A stretch of DNA of 64,000 nt, from the NCBI RefSeq assembly GCF_001039355.2, contig NW_019774180.1:528696-592695 (forward strand). The letters are read 5' to 3'. Below are positions 27,773 through 39,500 of the stretch, in pieces. Every line of letters begins with the position of its first letter. The first letter of the stretch is position 1. The notes beneath the pieces were generated by a model. It did no database searches, was not told the origin of the DNA, and saw only the letters and a list, made by a program, of their open reading frames with translations. The DNA is from Lingula anatina. Lineage: Eukaryota > Brachiopoda > Lingulata > Lingulida > Lingulidae. A program made the translations under genes and the position numbers.

Positions 27773-28274
27773 TTAAAATACCCAGTATCAATGTACTGAG
27801 TAGACAAAATAGGAACATCTTAACTGTGCTCATGATATTAATTTGTTGAACGCGGTTATTTCCTTAACAGATATAATTAGGATAACATGGACTTTTTCAT
27901 ATGGTGCAACTGCTAACATGCAGTGAATAACATTATAAACTGACACAGACTAATTATTATTATTATATTTTAAATTTTTTATTTACCTGTTCGTACTTTG
28001 CCCTCTCGGCTGCACGCTCCATTTTTTCTGCCTCCATCCTCTGCAACGCCGACCTTAGGTCGGCAAGTTCATTATTTTCCTTTTCATTCTTATTGGCAAG
28101 TGCTTCGAGCTGTTCTAAAACTCGAATTACTTTTGGCATCAAATCTGTCACTGCTTCGGTTCCATAATTGTCAATCAAAGCCTCAAATTCTTTTCCGATT
28201 GCCGCCGCTGTATCATAAACATCTACTACTGTTATGTTTGCAAGCTCTTCCATGTCCTTTTCTTTGTACGGCAT
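13996..28274 (-). CDS. RILPL1: RILP-like protein (RILPL1/2 family, RH1-coiled coil-RH2)
   Basis: Seven coding exons: 28274-27987, 25205-25055, 20145-20027, 17561-17358, 16948-16758, 15924-15811 and 14194-13996. They total 1266 nt and encode 421 aa (human RILPL1 has 403). ATG 28274 is the first start after an in-frame TAA. The RH1 domain (about residues 10-90) reads NITVVDVYDTAAAIGKEFEA and LMPKVIRVLEQLEALANK. A coiled coil follows (DTWKNDAKDLLQ, LKETVDKQRDQLRAL, LIEEKSDLQVQLQDKEQQI). The RH2 domain (about 255-317) reads DLKDPNRPRFTLSELREVLL and ERNELKTRL. In vertebrates the NRPRF arginines contact LRRK2-phosphorylated Rab8/Rab10, and RILPL proteins act on lysosomes, centrosomes and primary cilia. 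The C-terminus is basic and Ser-rich. Whether it is the pro-orthologue of RILPL1, RILPL2 and RILP needs a tree. The exon 5 donor (GTACAA) is weak. Confidence 0.94.
15179..15227 (-). CDS. Candidate alternative last exon of the RILPL gene
   Basis: After a CACCTAG acceptor, one base completes the split codon left by the 15924-15811 exon. The reading then goes F-RRLLERLEPVENID and stops at TAA. The phase matches the standard last exon (14194-13996), and both alternatives begin with C TTC, giving IRKFF-RRLLERLEP or IRKFF-KFLFGSEP. The alternative would remove the basic Ser-rich tail. Support is phase, acceptor and an amphipathic peptide; the polypyrimidine tract is modest. Confidence 0.45.
18477..18506. 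repeat. (CA)n-rich microsatellite in a RILPL intron
   Basis: Interrupted CACACA/GACACA run. Confidence 0.8.
20146..25054. other. Large RILPL intron between coding exons 2 and 3
   Basis: About 4.9 kb with no exon that fits the frame and no clear transposon. It contains a 21-nt poly-G run at 22508-22528, (TA)-rich patches and scattered simple sequence. Confidence 0.5.
25206..27986. other. RILPL intron 1 with long microsatellites
   Basis: About 2.8 kb of intron. It contains an (AT)n run at about 26472-26519 and a (GT)n run at about 27718-27771. No coding or transposon signal was recognised. Confidence 0.7.
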
Positions 28275-28898
28275 GCTTCCTACAAATGCAGAACCATAGT
28301 TTCCAGACACTTTTTAAGATCGATTTCTTGCGACCGCATTTAGGCTTCTGTCACAAGACGATGATTCTAAACATTCACTTCGCACTGTGGATTTTGACGC
28401 TTTTCGATTGGCTGAATGGATCTAACGCACCTGAGAGCACATCAGTGAAAATGTCTAGGAATGGGTTTGATTATAGATAATCCAGAACATTCTTAGGATT
28501 TATACTCTATTTGGTTTTCCTAAAAGTATCCTTGATTTAACAGATTCCTTTAATTACTTTTCTTTTTTTCGTCAGGTTTATCTTGTACTTGGAGCGCCAC
28601 CTGGAGCAGTGTTGTTGCTAACTTTCAGCAGAAACGTAAACACGACCACCTGTTAAGTGGTAGATTTCATCGCTGAAGTACTCAGGCCTTTCTCCTAGAG
28701 AATACTCAAAGCATTTAAGGTGTCAAAAAAGTAAATGCAGGCAACAGTGTTGTGTTTTACACGCCGGATGTAGGTTGCTAATGCAATCCAATTTCCAAAC
28801 CAAGATGCAGCAACAAGTGTAGATGGGCACAGAGCGTTAAAAGTCATATCTTACATAGTCAGTTCGTATACAGTATGGTATGTTAAATAAACGACAGA
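28275..28898. promoter_or_regulatory. Divergent promoter of RILPL and the ankyrin/death-domain gene
   Basis: 624 bp lie between the two start codons (28274 minus, 28899 plus). The orientation implies a shared promoter region with both 5'UTRs. No single core element is convincing. Confidence 0.45.
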
Positions 28899-29305
28899 AT
28901 GGCTTTAACAGGACACATTGACATTGATGTTGTGGTGAGTGTTGTATTTTGTTAATTTTATTCAGCCGTCAGTTTGCTTCTAGAGAATAAACAGTACATG
29001 TAATACGCACCCCACCCACACTGTAAACTCTTACAGTTAAGTAATTTATGGGGAGAGTTGAGTTTTCTATTTGTGTAATTGTGGGACAGTACACTCAAAG
29101 TTGTGATGCACATGAAAAGAAAGGATTCATACCTTTTCAGGATGAAGATGCCTATTTGCGAGATCTCATACAGGCTGTGGACTACAAAAACCTGAAGAGA
29201 GTTCAGTTTTTGATGCCAAGCATCAAGGTAATTGGTTTATACTGGTTTTAAATAATTTAGGTGTCATCCATTTTTATCATAATTCTCACAAGTCTACAAA
29301 CCTTA

Positions 29306-29356
<51 letters not shown>

Positions 29357-32300
29357 AGGGGGGGTTAGGGCCCTCTGTACATGTTGATGTCTTTGACTTA
29401 AATCACACCACAAACTAAAACACTCTTCTGCACTTTTTTTATATTATAGACCTAACTCTACTCTAGGTAACATGCTACATCCAAGTCCCTCACTGCCTCA
29501 CGCACAGCTCTACCAAGTAAACAACAAATCAGTCAAATGTCAAATTAAAACACAACAGTACACTTTTGGAAAAAAAAATTGAAATTGATTATCTTCACTT
29601 CCAGGGATGTGCTTGCAAAGGTCATCATTTCTAGCTTCATGATGTACTCTCTGAAGTGAGGGGGTGTAATAAGTATATTTTTGTGTTCTAGTACTTGTAA
29701 AAATGGTGATAAAAATGGATGACCCCTTAGATAATGCAGTTATAGTTAAATGCACAATACAGTGTAACACAGCACAATATACTGGAAAAAATGACTTCAG
29801 ACACCAGTAAGACCTGGAAATGGTAAATTGCAAGAAAATAGGATGATATAATTTTAAATGAAAATATATTGCTAAGCACTGGTAATTGACAGCACAGAGA
29901 AAATTTACAAATCATTTCAATATGTTAATGTAGTACTGCCATATTGAAAACTTCTGGAAGAGCTACCAAGACATAGCTCTTGTTGAGTTTCCAAATGTGG
30001 CGTACAAGCAGTGTATTACACTACAAATGTATATTATTCTGTATTGCACATTATAACGGCACATTTTAATGTAAGTGAAGGGTTTCAAATACAGATGTAT
30101 AATTTAATTATTTCATATGTCATACAGAGTACATGCTGCAAACATTGAATTAAGATGTTAATATTAATAATAATATAATAATAATAATTCCTTGTACAAA
30201 AACAAGTAGAACATTATGCAAATAAAATTATATGTACTCAGCTGTGAGTACCAGTGCTATACCAGTAGCATATTCAGGACATGGATTAGAATCAGACTTT
30301 GTTGAGCTTTATCAAAAGTTTAGGTAAAGAAACATGTCTTTAAACACATTCTTTTCAACCTCTGTTTTAGGAACAAATTAAAGAAGTATTCACAGAGGAT
30401 GATGGTGTGGGTCACTACTTTCAAATAGCCACAGAAGACACCTCTCGCTATGCCTGGGTATTAGGAGAGGCTTTACGTAGAGCAAGCCAGCAGGGCACAG
30501 GAGATATCGTGGAATTCTTGCTGGACAGTGGAGCAGATATTAATTCAAAAAATGATGTAAGGAAATGTTGTAACTGTATATTTTATTTTTAAAAAATAAT
30601 TAAAGATAGTGAAAATAACTAAGACCATAAAAAACATTACCCCCTCCTAAAAAAGAAAAAAACTTAATTGATTTTCTTTAAAATTTCATATAAACTACAA
30701 GTAAATGTGGATGTCATCAGCAGTTTCTTTAGTGCCAGTGCACATCATTATTGTTTGATTCAATAACATTATACTTTTAATTTCAGGAAGGGTTTACTGC
30801 GCTCATGAAAGCCAGTGAGAGAGGCCAGTTAGATGTAGTACAGATATTGCTGAGAAGAGGGGCTGATGTTAACTTAACAAACAAGGTACCAGCTACATCT
30901 ATACAACACAACATTCAACCAGATAGCATTTTAATCCAGCGTAATGACTTAGCTGTTAAATATCCAAGACAAGTGTTGATCATTATACATTTTGAATAGC
31001 ACCTTATCAGTAGGTACAAGTAGTTCAACATAACATAATTTCACCAGCAGTTTGATTTTCAGTATTGGTTGATTCCTTATATACTCCATGCTAGTATCAT
31101 AGCTATTGTTCTTTCTTTCTTTTTCTTTCTTTCTTTGTGAAATGTTTCATAAATATTTTCCTGAAGTTTATTGATTTAAATGCATCTATCACCCCCTCTA
31201 TCTCGCACCCCCCTCCCCTCTACACATGCACACAGTAGCTGCTATACTTGATTTTTGCTCTCTCAGGTTGGTTCCAGTGCTCTCCAATGGATATCACGTA
31301 TTCCAGAAAGATGGCCTGTTGTGAAGATGTTGCTTGAACATAAGGAGACAGATGTCAATCTTGCTGCACATAAGGTATATATTTATTGTTGATATTTGAA
31401 GGGGAGCACTGCAAAGACATTGGAATATATTTGATCAGATATTATTTTCTGTGCTATGATTGATTATTGTTATATAAAAGAATTATAATCCATCTCATTG
31501 TTTTGAACATCAGGTCACCAATTATCCATGGGAATTTTTTCAATATTGGGCTTCATATGTATTTACAGACTGCTTAGGTCAATGGTAACTTAGTAAACCA
31601 AGTGCAAATTTTGAAGCATGTTTATTATCATCTTTTTCATTGACAAGAAATTTTGAAGTTAATTTTTGTTCATATTTTAGCTAGGTAAGACTGCTTTGCA
31701 TTGTGCAGCAGAGATGGACACACTGGGGAAAACTTTGAGACTACTACTGGATTACAATGCAGACCAAAATGCGAAAGCCAAGGCATGCAATATGTTTGTC
31801 AATGAAATAGTTAACATTTGGATAATAGGCACAAAATGAAGCATTAAAAATAATGATGTCTGTGATGGGAGATTTTAGGATAGTGGTTAATTAGTTTGTT
31901 GTACGTTGTACCAGTACAAGTAAATGTTGTTTATTGTATGTCACTTTTTAAAAAACTCAACATTCAATTTATTAGATCCTGTCATAAAATCTTGTCAAAT
32001 TTGATAAATTGTTTTAATATAGTGCTTTGTATTATAGCCAGAACTTAAAGATTTAGAAATATGTATTACCATGACCCCTTGCCTTTTAAGGATGGCCGTA
32101 CAGCTCTCCATTTTGCAGCAGAAAGAGGACACCATAGGAACATTGTCACATTAATACATTATGGAGCACATCCACATGTGAGGGAAAATCAGGTACTTGT
32201 TTAATTTTAACCTGGTATACTGGTAGGTACATGTACATCAGTAACATGTGCCTTGGAAAACATTGCATGTGCACTTAATTGTTACACATTTGTCCAGTGT

Positions 32301-33908
32301 ATACACAATATTTAAGGGCTAAATACCCGGTAGACCTTCATGTACCAAATTCCATCACCTTGTCAAATAGAGGCACAAAAGAAACACAGTATCAAATAGT
32401 CCACCAGTTCTTGAATGCCAATACCTTCATTTGCAACTTGACACAACTTCCCATGCATAGCACTTCCCTAGCTTTTCCATGCTATTTTAGTTGGGTTCCA
32501 CCCCTATGCACCTAGCTGCACAGAATGGAGAAGTCAGAGTTGTTGAGGAGTTATTACTTGGAGGTGCTGATCCTACTATCAAGGATAGGGTAAGCAACTT
32601 ATTGTTTGAATATTTTATCCCCACCCACCCCTTTTTAATAGCTGAAGGCCAGGCAAAATTGTATTTACAAATAGCTGTCATTTTCTTTTGTATTAATTAT
32701 GAAATAATTTTAATAAACTGTACTTTGTAATTAAGAACATTTTTATTCCTGAGTAAATTTTAACAATTTTATCCCTTTTCAGTTTGGTAGAACAGCCAAA
32801 GATAGAGTGGTAAATTATTCTAAGATTATCAAAGAAAAGAAATTGTACTTTGATGAGTTGATGAGGATTTTTGAAAGTCAGGCACTGATGATTCATTGTC
32901 TAGAGGTAAATATGTGCATGGCAAAAGCTAATGATTCAGAACCAGTTTTCTCCTGGTGAGCTTACATTATGATCAGTTGTTGTTCTTAATGATGGAGATA
33001 AAGGGAAAACTGCTTAATTTTCCAAGAAAGTTATTACTTTTGTGATATAAAGGTCTAACCCGCATGTTATGTTTTTAACTAAAATAGCTTACTGTTTTAC
33101 TGAATGGTAATTTATTTCAGAACCAAAAATTCCAACAAGTAATACATGATGTGTGTGAACTCATTCCTGATAGACATTGGATTCATTTATGCACAGACTT
33201 ATTTCAAGACCAAGAAACTGCTGAGAAAGTCAATAAACAAGTCAAGGACAAAATTTTAGATGGCGGACTGCCCATTATTGCTTATAATGTTCTGAAGGAG
33301 TGGACAAAGCAGTGTCCACTTTGGGCCACTTATTGGGTGTTTGACCGTGCACTCAGGGACAACAATTTAGATTATATTGCTGGTAAGAAATGGCCTCTAG
33401 TATTTAATAATATATATAGTTATAACATTGTTTCCCTCAATTACACAAAATTTTTTGCCCATCACAGTTATCCCTTTTAATCTTGTTGTTCAATTCTTTC
33501 TGACAGTGTATCATCTTATAAAAGCATATTGATACATAATAACAAACTACCCAACTTTTTGGAGTGCCAAGCCTGCCTGAATCAGTCCTCTGTATGTACA
33601 CTATGGTAACTATTAAAATGTTTTGGGTACCCATAGGCCCCATTCAGAATGAGAAGAACTGAGTGCTAACTGGGCCACGGCTTAAATATGGCACAGTAAT
33701 AAATCTCACCTCTATTCGACCAGATGCATGGGGAGGAGTGTGATACTTGGATCTTCTATTCTGAATGGCCCCATACTGCTTTTTTTTTTTGCTCTCTGTC
33801 TGGACAAATGTTACTGTATTTTTTTGCTTTTCAGATAACATGGTTGAGCAGTTTTGCTACCCCGTGACCCAAAGAAATAAAAAGGTTTTGCCAAAGCCAT
33901 GGCTGTGA
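28899..33908 (+). CDS. Ankyrin-repeat and death-domain protein (ANKDD1-like, 425 aa)
   Basis: Eleven exons: 28899-28934, 29141-29227, 30371-30556, 30787-30885, 31267-31374, 31681-31782, 32091-32192, 32491-32589, 32783-32905, 33121-33382 and 33835-33908. They total 1278 nt. Ankyrin repeats include EGFTALMKASERGQLDVVQI, LGKTALHCAAEMDTLGKTL, DGRTALHFAAERGHH and LGSTPMHLAAQNGEVRVVEE. Each is encoded by its own phase-0 exon of about 99-108 bp. One repeat (VGSSALQWISRIPERWPVV) is degenerate. The penultimate exon encodes a death-fold helix bundle (VIHDVCELIPDRHWIHLCTD, AYNVLKEWTKQCPLWATYW, ALRDNNLDYIADNM), ending FCYPVTQRNKKVLPKPWL. Ankyrin plus C-terminal death domain fits ANKDD1A/B, probably a cytoplasmic adaptor in death or innate signalling. 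Exon 6 ends AAG|GCATGC, so its intron appears to use a GC donor. Confidence 0.88.
29309..29353. repeat. (TG)n microsatellite
   Basis: About 22 TG units followed by a G-rich stretch, in intron 2 of the ankyrin/death-domain gene. Confidence 0.95.
33636..33772. mobile_element. Small MITE-like inverted repeat in the last intron of the ankyrin/death-domain gene
   Basis: The left end GGCCCCATTCAGAATGAGAAG mirrors the right end (TTCTATTCTGAATGGCCCC) as an inverted repeat of about 20 bp. Length is about 137 bp. The flanks share CATA/ATA (left ...CCCATA, right CATACTG), a possible 3-4-bp target duplication. The element ends about 60 bp before the last exon, close to its polypyrimidine tract. Confidence 0.65.
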
Positions 33909-36510
33909 TTTTACAGAAAATGGACCTTTTTTTATCAAAGTTTTAGTTTGAAAGTGTTAAAGCAAAGATATTAAAATCAAACATGACCATAAAATGTGAC
34001 ATTAGGATTGTGCAGCTTAATGGATTTCAGACGTTACGGTTCATTTTGATACTAGTTGTAATATGCTACATGTACTTTCCTTAATATCTTTACAATTAAA
34101 ATGAATAATAAAAAGCCTATTTATTTTTAATAAGATGCATGGATTTTTTTTATCATGTTCAACTATATTATATGATTCGTAAAGTTTTCATTTCTGTGGG
34201 TATTTAAGAGTGTCATACTGGTATTTTCCTCTTTGAAAGTTGTTTTCATTTTACTTTTATAAAGGGGGCATTAGACAATTATCAAATGTATGAAATGTAT
34301 TTTTCTAATCAAGCTACCAAGATTGTGTGCATTTAACTTTTTGAAGGAGTAAGAAGTTAGTAGCATTACAAAATGTATTATATAGATTTTGTGCCTTCAT
34401 TTTCTTGCAACTTTCAGTTTCTTCAAGAGTGGTATCATGTACATTTTGGTATCCTTGCATGGTCATCTCATATTTATCAAAGAAAAAATGAAATCAGGGA
34501 CCATATCCACTACCTAATACAGCTATCAACTTAATTTTACCAATTTAGAATTTACCATCAAAAGTAACTGGCATGACCAACCACAGAAAGTGAAGCAGTC
34601 TTCAAAAGTCTTAATTTTTTTCAAAAGAAAATTATTTGCACCTAATGGGTTTTATAAAGAGGCTTTATTTTGCTAAACCAAAGTACATGGTTGCTGATTA
34701 ATATTTGGTAAAACCTAAATGATAATACTTAATTACATTTATATGTATTTTATCCTTTAACTGCATGAAATATGGTGTTCTTTCACTAAATAGAATCATA
34801 TAAAAATATTCATTTCCTTCCATTTGCCCACAATAAGACTAATCCAGTATGTATCAATAATAAATACTTAGCAACTGCTCTGGTTGGAATCCTTCACCAA
34901 GTTAATCATATATATTATACACATATGAATAAATTCTATTTCATACAGTAATGATATTATACTATAATATATAATTACAGTGTATATAATGTATGTATAC
35001 AAATATGAAGCTCTGAATATGCATAGAGTGATGTTTATACTGTTGTGTATTGCTATAGGCATCCAGAATGAACATAAATTACAGACTAGATTTAAACTAG
35101 GCATAAAAAAACTAAAGACTAAAAAAATCATTACACTGCACATAAAATTATTCAAAATAAAAGTTTTCCTTTCAATCTCATGAACTGTGGCACAACTGAG
35201 ACATCTGAGATAAAAAAACTTTTTTTATTAAAACATACTAGTAATTTCACACACCTTTTGATTGTTCTATAATATGAGATCCAACTGATTATTAAAAAGA
35301 ATCTTAGAAAAATAGCCAATTGCACTGTCACATGGCAACATTCTGACTAGATAATATCATTTTTCAAGTATGTTCAATAATTGCTTAATCAAACTACCTC
35401 AAGTTGTAGTCTTAAATAATTTCCAAAATATATATAATATCATCATTTAATTCTTAAACCTTGAACTGTGTAGCACCATAAATATTGACCTGATAATCTA
35501 AAAATCAGAAATTCTTGAGCAACCAAATGCAAATAATTTAATAATTCCAAATTGAACAGAGCAACAAATCTTTTTTAAGTTCAGAATGAACAGATATTTT
35601 TCACTGTACATAAAATCATTATATTTCATGAGCAGAAATATTAACTGGCCATTCATTGGCCTAGTTGATTCTAGACTGAAATCTCTATCACCTATGACTG
35701 AGTTTGGAAGTGCACTATTTGCATACCTATCACATAGTCAATTGCTCCAAGAAAACATTTGATTCATGGCTCTTAAACTTATAAAATATAAACAAAAACA
35801 AAAAAATTTAAAACATAATCAAACAGGACAAGAAATAAAATCTTAATACCTTCTCATTCAAAATATAACATGGAAAATTAAAAACATAACTATATTATCA
35901 ATGTGATTTGAAACAAATGATAATATGGCGATATGTATTTCTAATATTATATATTAAAAGCCAATTAGATTTAAAAAAATTAATATGGATTCAACTCTTC
36001 CAGACAACAATGCTTTTGATCAAGTAAAATGTTGATTGGAAAACAAATTGGGAAAATTCTGAAATAATTTTTAGCATTTTTACTAGATGTTGTAATGTAG
36101 TGAGTAGATTTGCAGTATACACCAACAGTATCTAATTGTATACAAAAATGCATGATATAAATGCACAAATTCCATGATATAAATGTTGAACCATATACAA
36201 AAAAATTATTTCAAGAAAAATAAATGAGAACTAAATAACAATAAATTAATTTATGATTGTATCTAGACAATTGTGTATAATAGTTCAATTTAAATCAACA
36301 ACAGAAAATGAACTAACATGATAGTGGCCAACATGGGCAACTTTTCAGCCATGCATAGAGCACCAACTTTGCAATAAGTATTATGACAATTTTTGTTTTA
36401 AAATTTACAATGACATTTCAAAATATAAATCTTTAATAATGTATTAAAATATTGTTTTATTTAGATAAACATGGAAGATGTGTTTCTCCTGTATTATATC
36501 CTGCCCCACA
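33909..36510. other. Convergent 3' regions of the ankyrin/death-domain gene and the CUB/sushi gene
   Basis: 2.6 kb of AT-rich non-coding DNA. The plus-strand AATAAA at 34107-34112 is about 200 nt after the ankyrin gene stop. The minus-strand AATAAA at 36461-36456 is about 50 nt after the CUB gene stop. No other gene is recognised. Confidence 0.55.
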
Positions 36511-39500
36511 TTAAACTTCACTGGCATCCATATCTACAGCGTCAGGTTGTGTCCATCCTAAAAATTCAAGGTCCAGTTCTCTTGATGTGGTGGAATCAGA
36601 GTCGGATATCTCTCCTGAAGCATCTGAGGAAACCTCCATCTCATCTGGATCAACTTTTAAAAGCAATTTAGCTCTTGGCTTTGGAACATTTGTCTCTGCT
36701 TCTGAAGGTGATCCATCTACATCCTCTTGATGTGGTCCTAAGAGTGTGTCTCCTTGACCTGACAGCCCAACTTCTGGTGAATGGAACACATCAGATGAAG
36801 ATGGATCAATCTCTGCACTATGCCATTCCATGGAATCTGATATAGAAGAGTCGGGGGTACTAGCTTCACTACTAGAAGACGGTGACCTCTTGTGAAGTGG
36901 AGGGGAAGAATGGACTGGCGATATGGTTTCACTGATTTGGGACGGTGTCCTATGACTGAGAGACAGAGGTTCATCTCTTGGAGGTGGGGTGTGTTCATCT
37001 GCTGTTGGTGGTAATGTTTTCTTTGATGATGAATGTTGATCTGTGGAGGATGCTGACTGCCCCTCTCTTGGTTTTGAAACTGAATCTCCTACTGATAATT
37101 GCTCATCAACTGGGGATGGTGTTCCATGTACAGGTGACAATGGCTCACCTGCCAAGGGTGACACTGACACTTCTGGTGACATTTGTTCATCTGTTGGGGA
37201 TGGGGTCCTGGGTTTTGGTGACAACTGTCCGTCCACTTTAGGTGATGTCATATCAAATGGTGACACATTTCTCTCTGATAGCGGTGACTCTAACCCAACT
37301 GATGGTAAATGGTCATTTGTTGGTAGTAAATCCGAGGCCAATGACTTGAAATTTTCACCTTCTGGTGTCGATGATAGATTCACCTTTGACATCTCTTTTT
37401 CTTCAGGCTGCAATTTTCTTTCTGAAGAATCATTTAGGTCCATTTCTTCTTTTTTTGTCTTGGGTAAATATTCCTCTGATCCAGATTCTGATGAGTGGCA
37501 AGATTCCAAATGATCAGACTCCGCTGTACTGACCTTAAAAGGAGATGGAGGTGGTGAAGAACCAAAAAGTAGTGAATCATGTGATTGGTCTACAAATTCC
37601 CCCTCTACCTCTGACTCCATATTCTTAGAGGGAATAAACGACACATCTTCTATTGCCACTTCTTCATCCTCTTGCATCAAATTCTCAGCCTGTTTGCCAT
37701 TATCGATCTTTTTATGCTCTACATTTTCCGCTTCTTCATTTTCCAACCAGTGGGAATAAGGATCACAACTGTCAGCCCCTGATTTCTTTGAAGGTGGTTT
37801 ATGTCTTCCTTGTATCAAAGAACCTGACCTACTTGGGACTTCCCCAGATTTGCTGGACTCTGTGTCACTTGAAGAATTTGACATCTTCCTTGCATTCTCT
37901 GACAAATTCTCGGAGCCAACTGAGGGAGTTTTTCTTCTTTCTCCTTCCAGAAGAGATTCAGACCTATTTGGCACATTTTCTGACTCGTTGATCTCAGTGG
38001 TATGCCTTAAAGTCTTATCAGGACTAAATGCAACCTCTTGTGATACAATTGAAGGCATTTTTCTCCTTCCATCTTCCATTAGAGAAGCTGATCTCTTAGG
38101 CAAATCTCCATATTTTAAAGATTGCGCCTCTCTTGCAGAACTGGACCTCCCACCAGGTCTGGTAGTATTGACCTCTGACCCAATTGAAGAGGCCTTTCTT
38201 TTTCCGTCCGTTAAAAGAGAACTGGATCTACTGGGCAAACCTTCAGATTCAATAAATTCTGTCTCTCTCAAAGAAGTTGACCTCCTTCCTGGACTGTGAG
38301 GATGACCCTCGGACCCAGCAGACGATGAATCCCATGGCGGACTATGGCATACATTTTCATAGTCACGATCCAAGTCCTGTGGTGTAATTTTCAATTTAGC
38401 AGACTTTCTTCTGGCACTGGACACATCTGAGTGTACCGAAGAGCGATGTGACCTTTTAGAGTGAACTGGTGATATTTCTTCAGAAAATGGTGTCACTTCA
38501 GTGAAAGTCACCTCTGGAACAGAAGGTACTTCAACATCATCCTCAGCCAACTCTTCAAAAGCAGGGTTAATGATTCCCTTACCTGGGCCCTCATTGGACG
38601 ATCCGCCCTCATCTGAAGGGCGTCTGGCACTTGGATCTGAACACAGCGACACATGGCCCTCTTGTACTAGAGTTAACCCTGGTGTTGATTTTCTCACATA
38701 GGCAGGATTGGTGAACTTGGCAAATTCCCGACCAAAGCTCATCCTCACAGGGTATTTTTTTCTGTACCAAACAAGGAATCCAACAACACCCACTGCAGTG
38801 ATGATAAGCAGTGGAACTATCACACCAGCTGCGATGGCCCCCTTGTTATCTCCAGGGGCAGATGCAACAGCTTGAACATGTCCATTTTTGGGTGTGGTGG
38901 CTGTTGTTGGTACTGGTTTGGTTGGATAGAAGACAATTGTCTTTGTAACTCTCTGATCAGGTGGGAGAATTTCCAAAGTTGTTCTTTCTATGGGGTTAAT
39001 CTGCAAATGAATAAGGTAATACATTTTTACAAAGTGACAAAAACCAAAGTAAAATGTTCATAACCACCATTCTTAAAATGGTATCTGCTTTAATATCATC
39101 TAACACTGACATCAGGTTATTCTGTCTGAAATCCAAAATTTAGTTTAAGACTGCTAAATAAAGGTAGCTGATACATTTTTTCAATCAATACTGACAATGT
39201 ACATTTTTTTTAAGTATTGACTATAGGTCTGAAGAGAGTAATGTATTTGTTTTTAAATTTGTTTCATTAATTACCCAAGCTGGTGAAGTTCTTCTCTCTG
39301 TAACAACTTTGGTAGTTTCTTTTGGTTGGAAATCAGAGGTCACCATCTCAGTCCATTTTTCTTCTGTCTTCACTGGCACAAAGGGGGTGGTTTCCATGGG
39401 AGGTCTGAATGAACCATACTCAATATAAAACCCTCTGGTATCTTTAGTCTCTAATGGCATGCTGTATGAAATGATAACAATGTTTGTTGCACTGGTGATG

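Noticed and set aside
28275-28310. Longer RILPL N-terminus beginning at 28310
   Set aside because: The codon at 28310 is GTG, not ATG, and an in-frame TAA lies just upstream. The first real ATG is 28274.
37043-37513. Plus-strand ORFs of 100-156 aa opposite the receptor tail
   Set aside because: They are antisense shadows of the Ser/Asp-rich coding exon on the minus strand, with no independent start context or family match.
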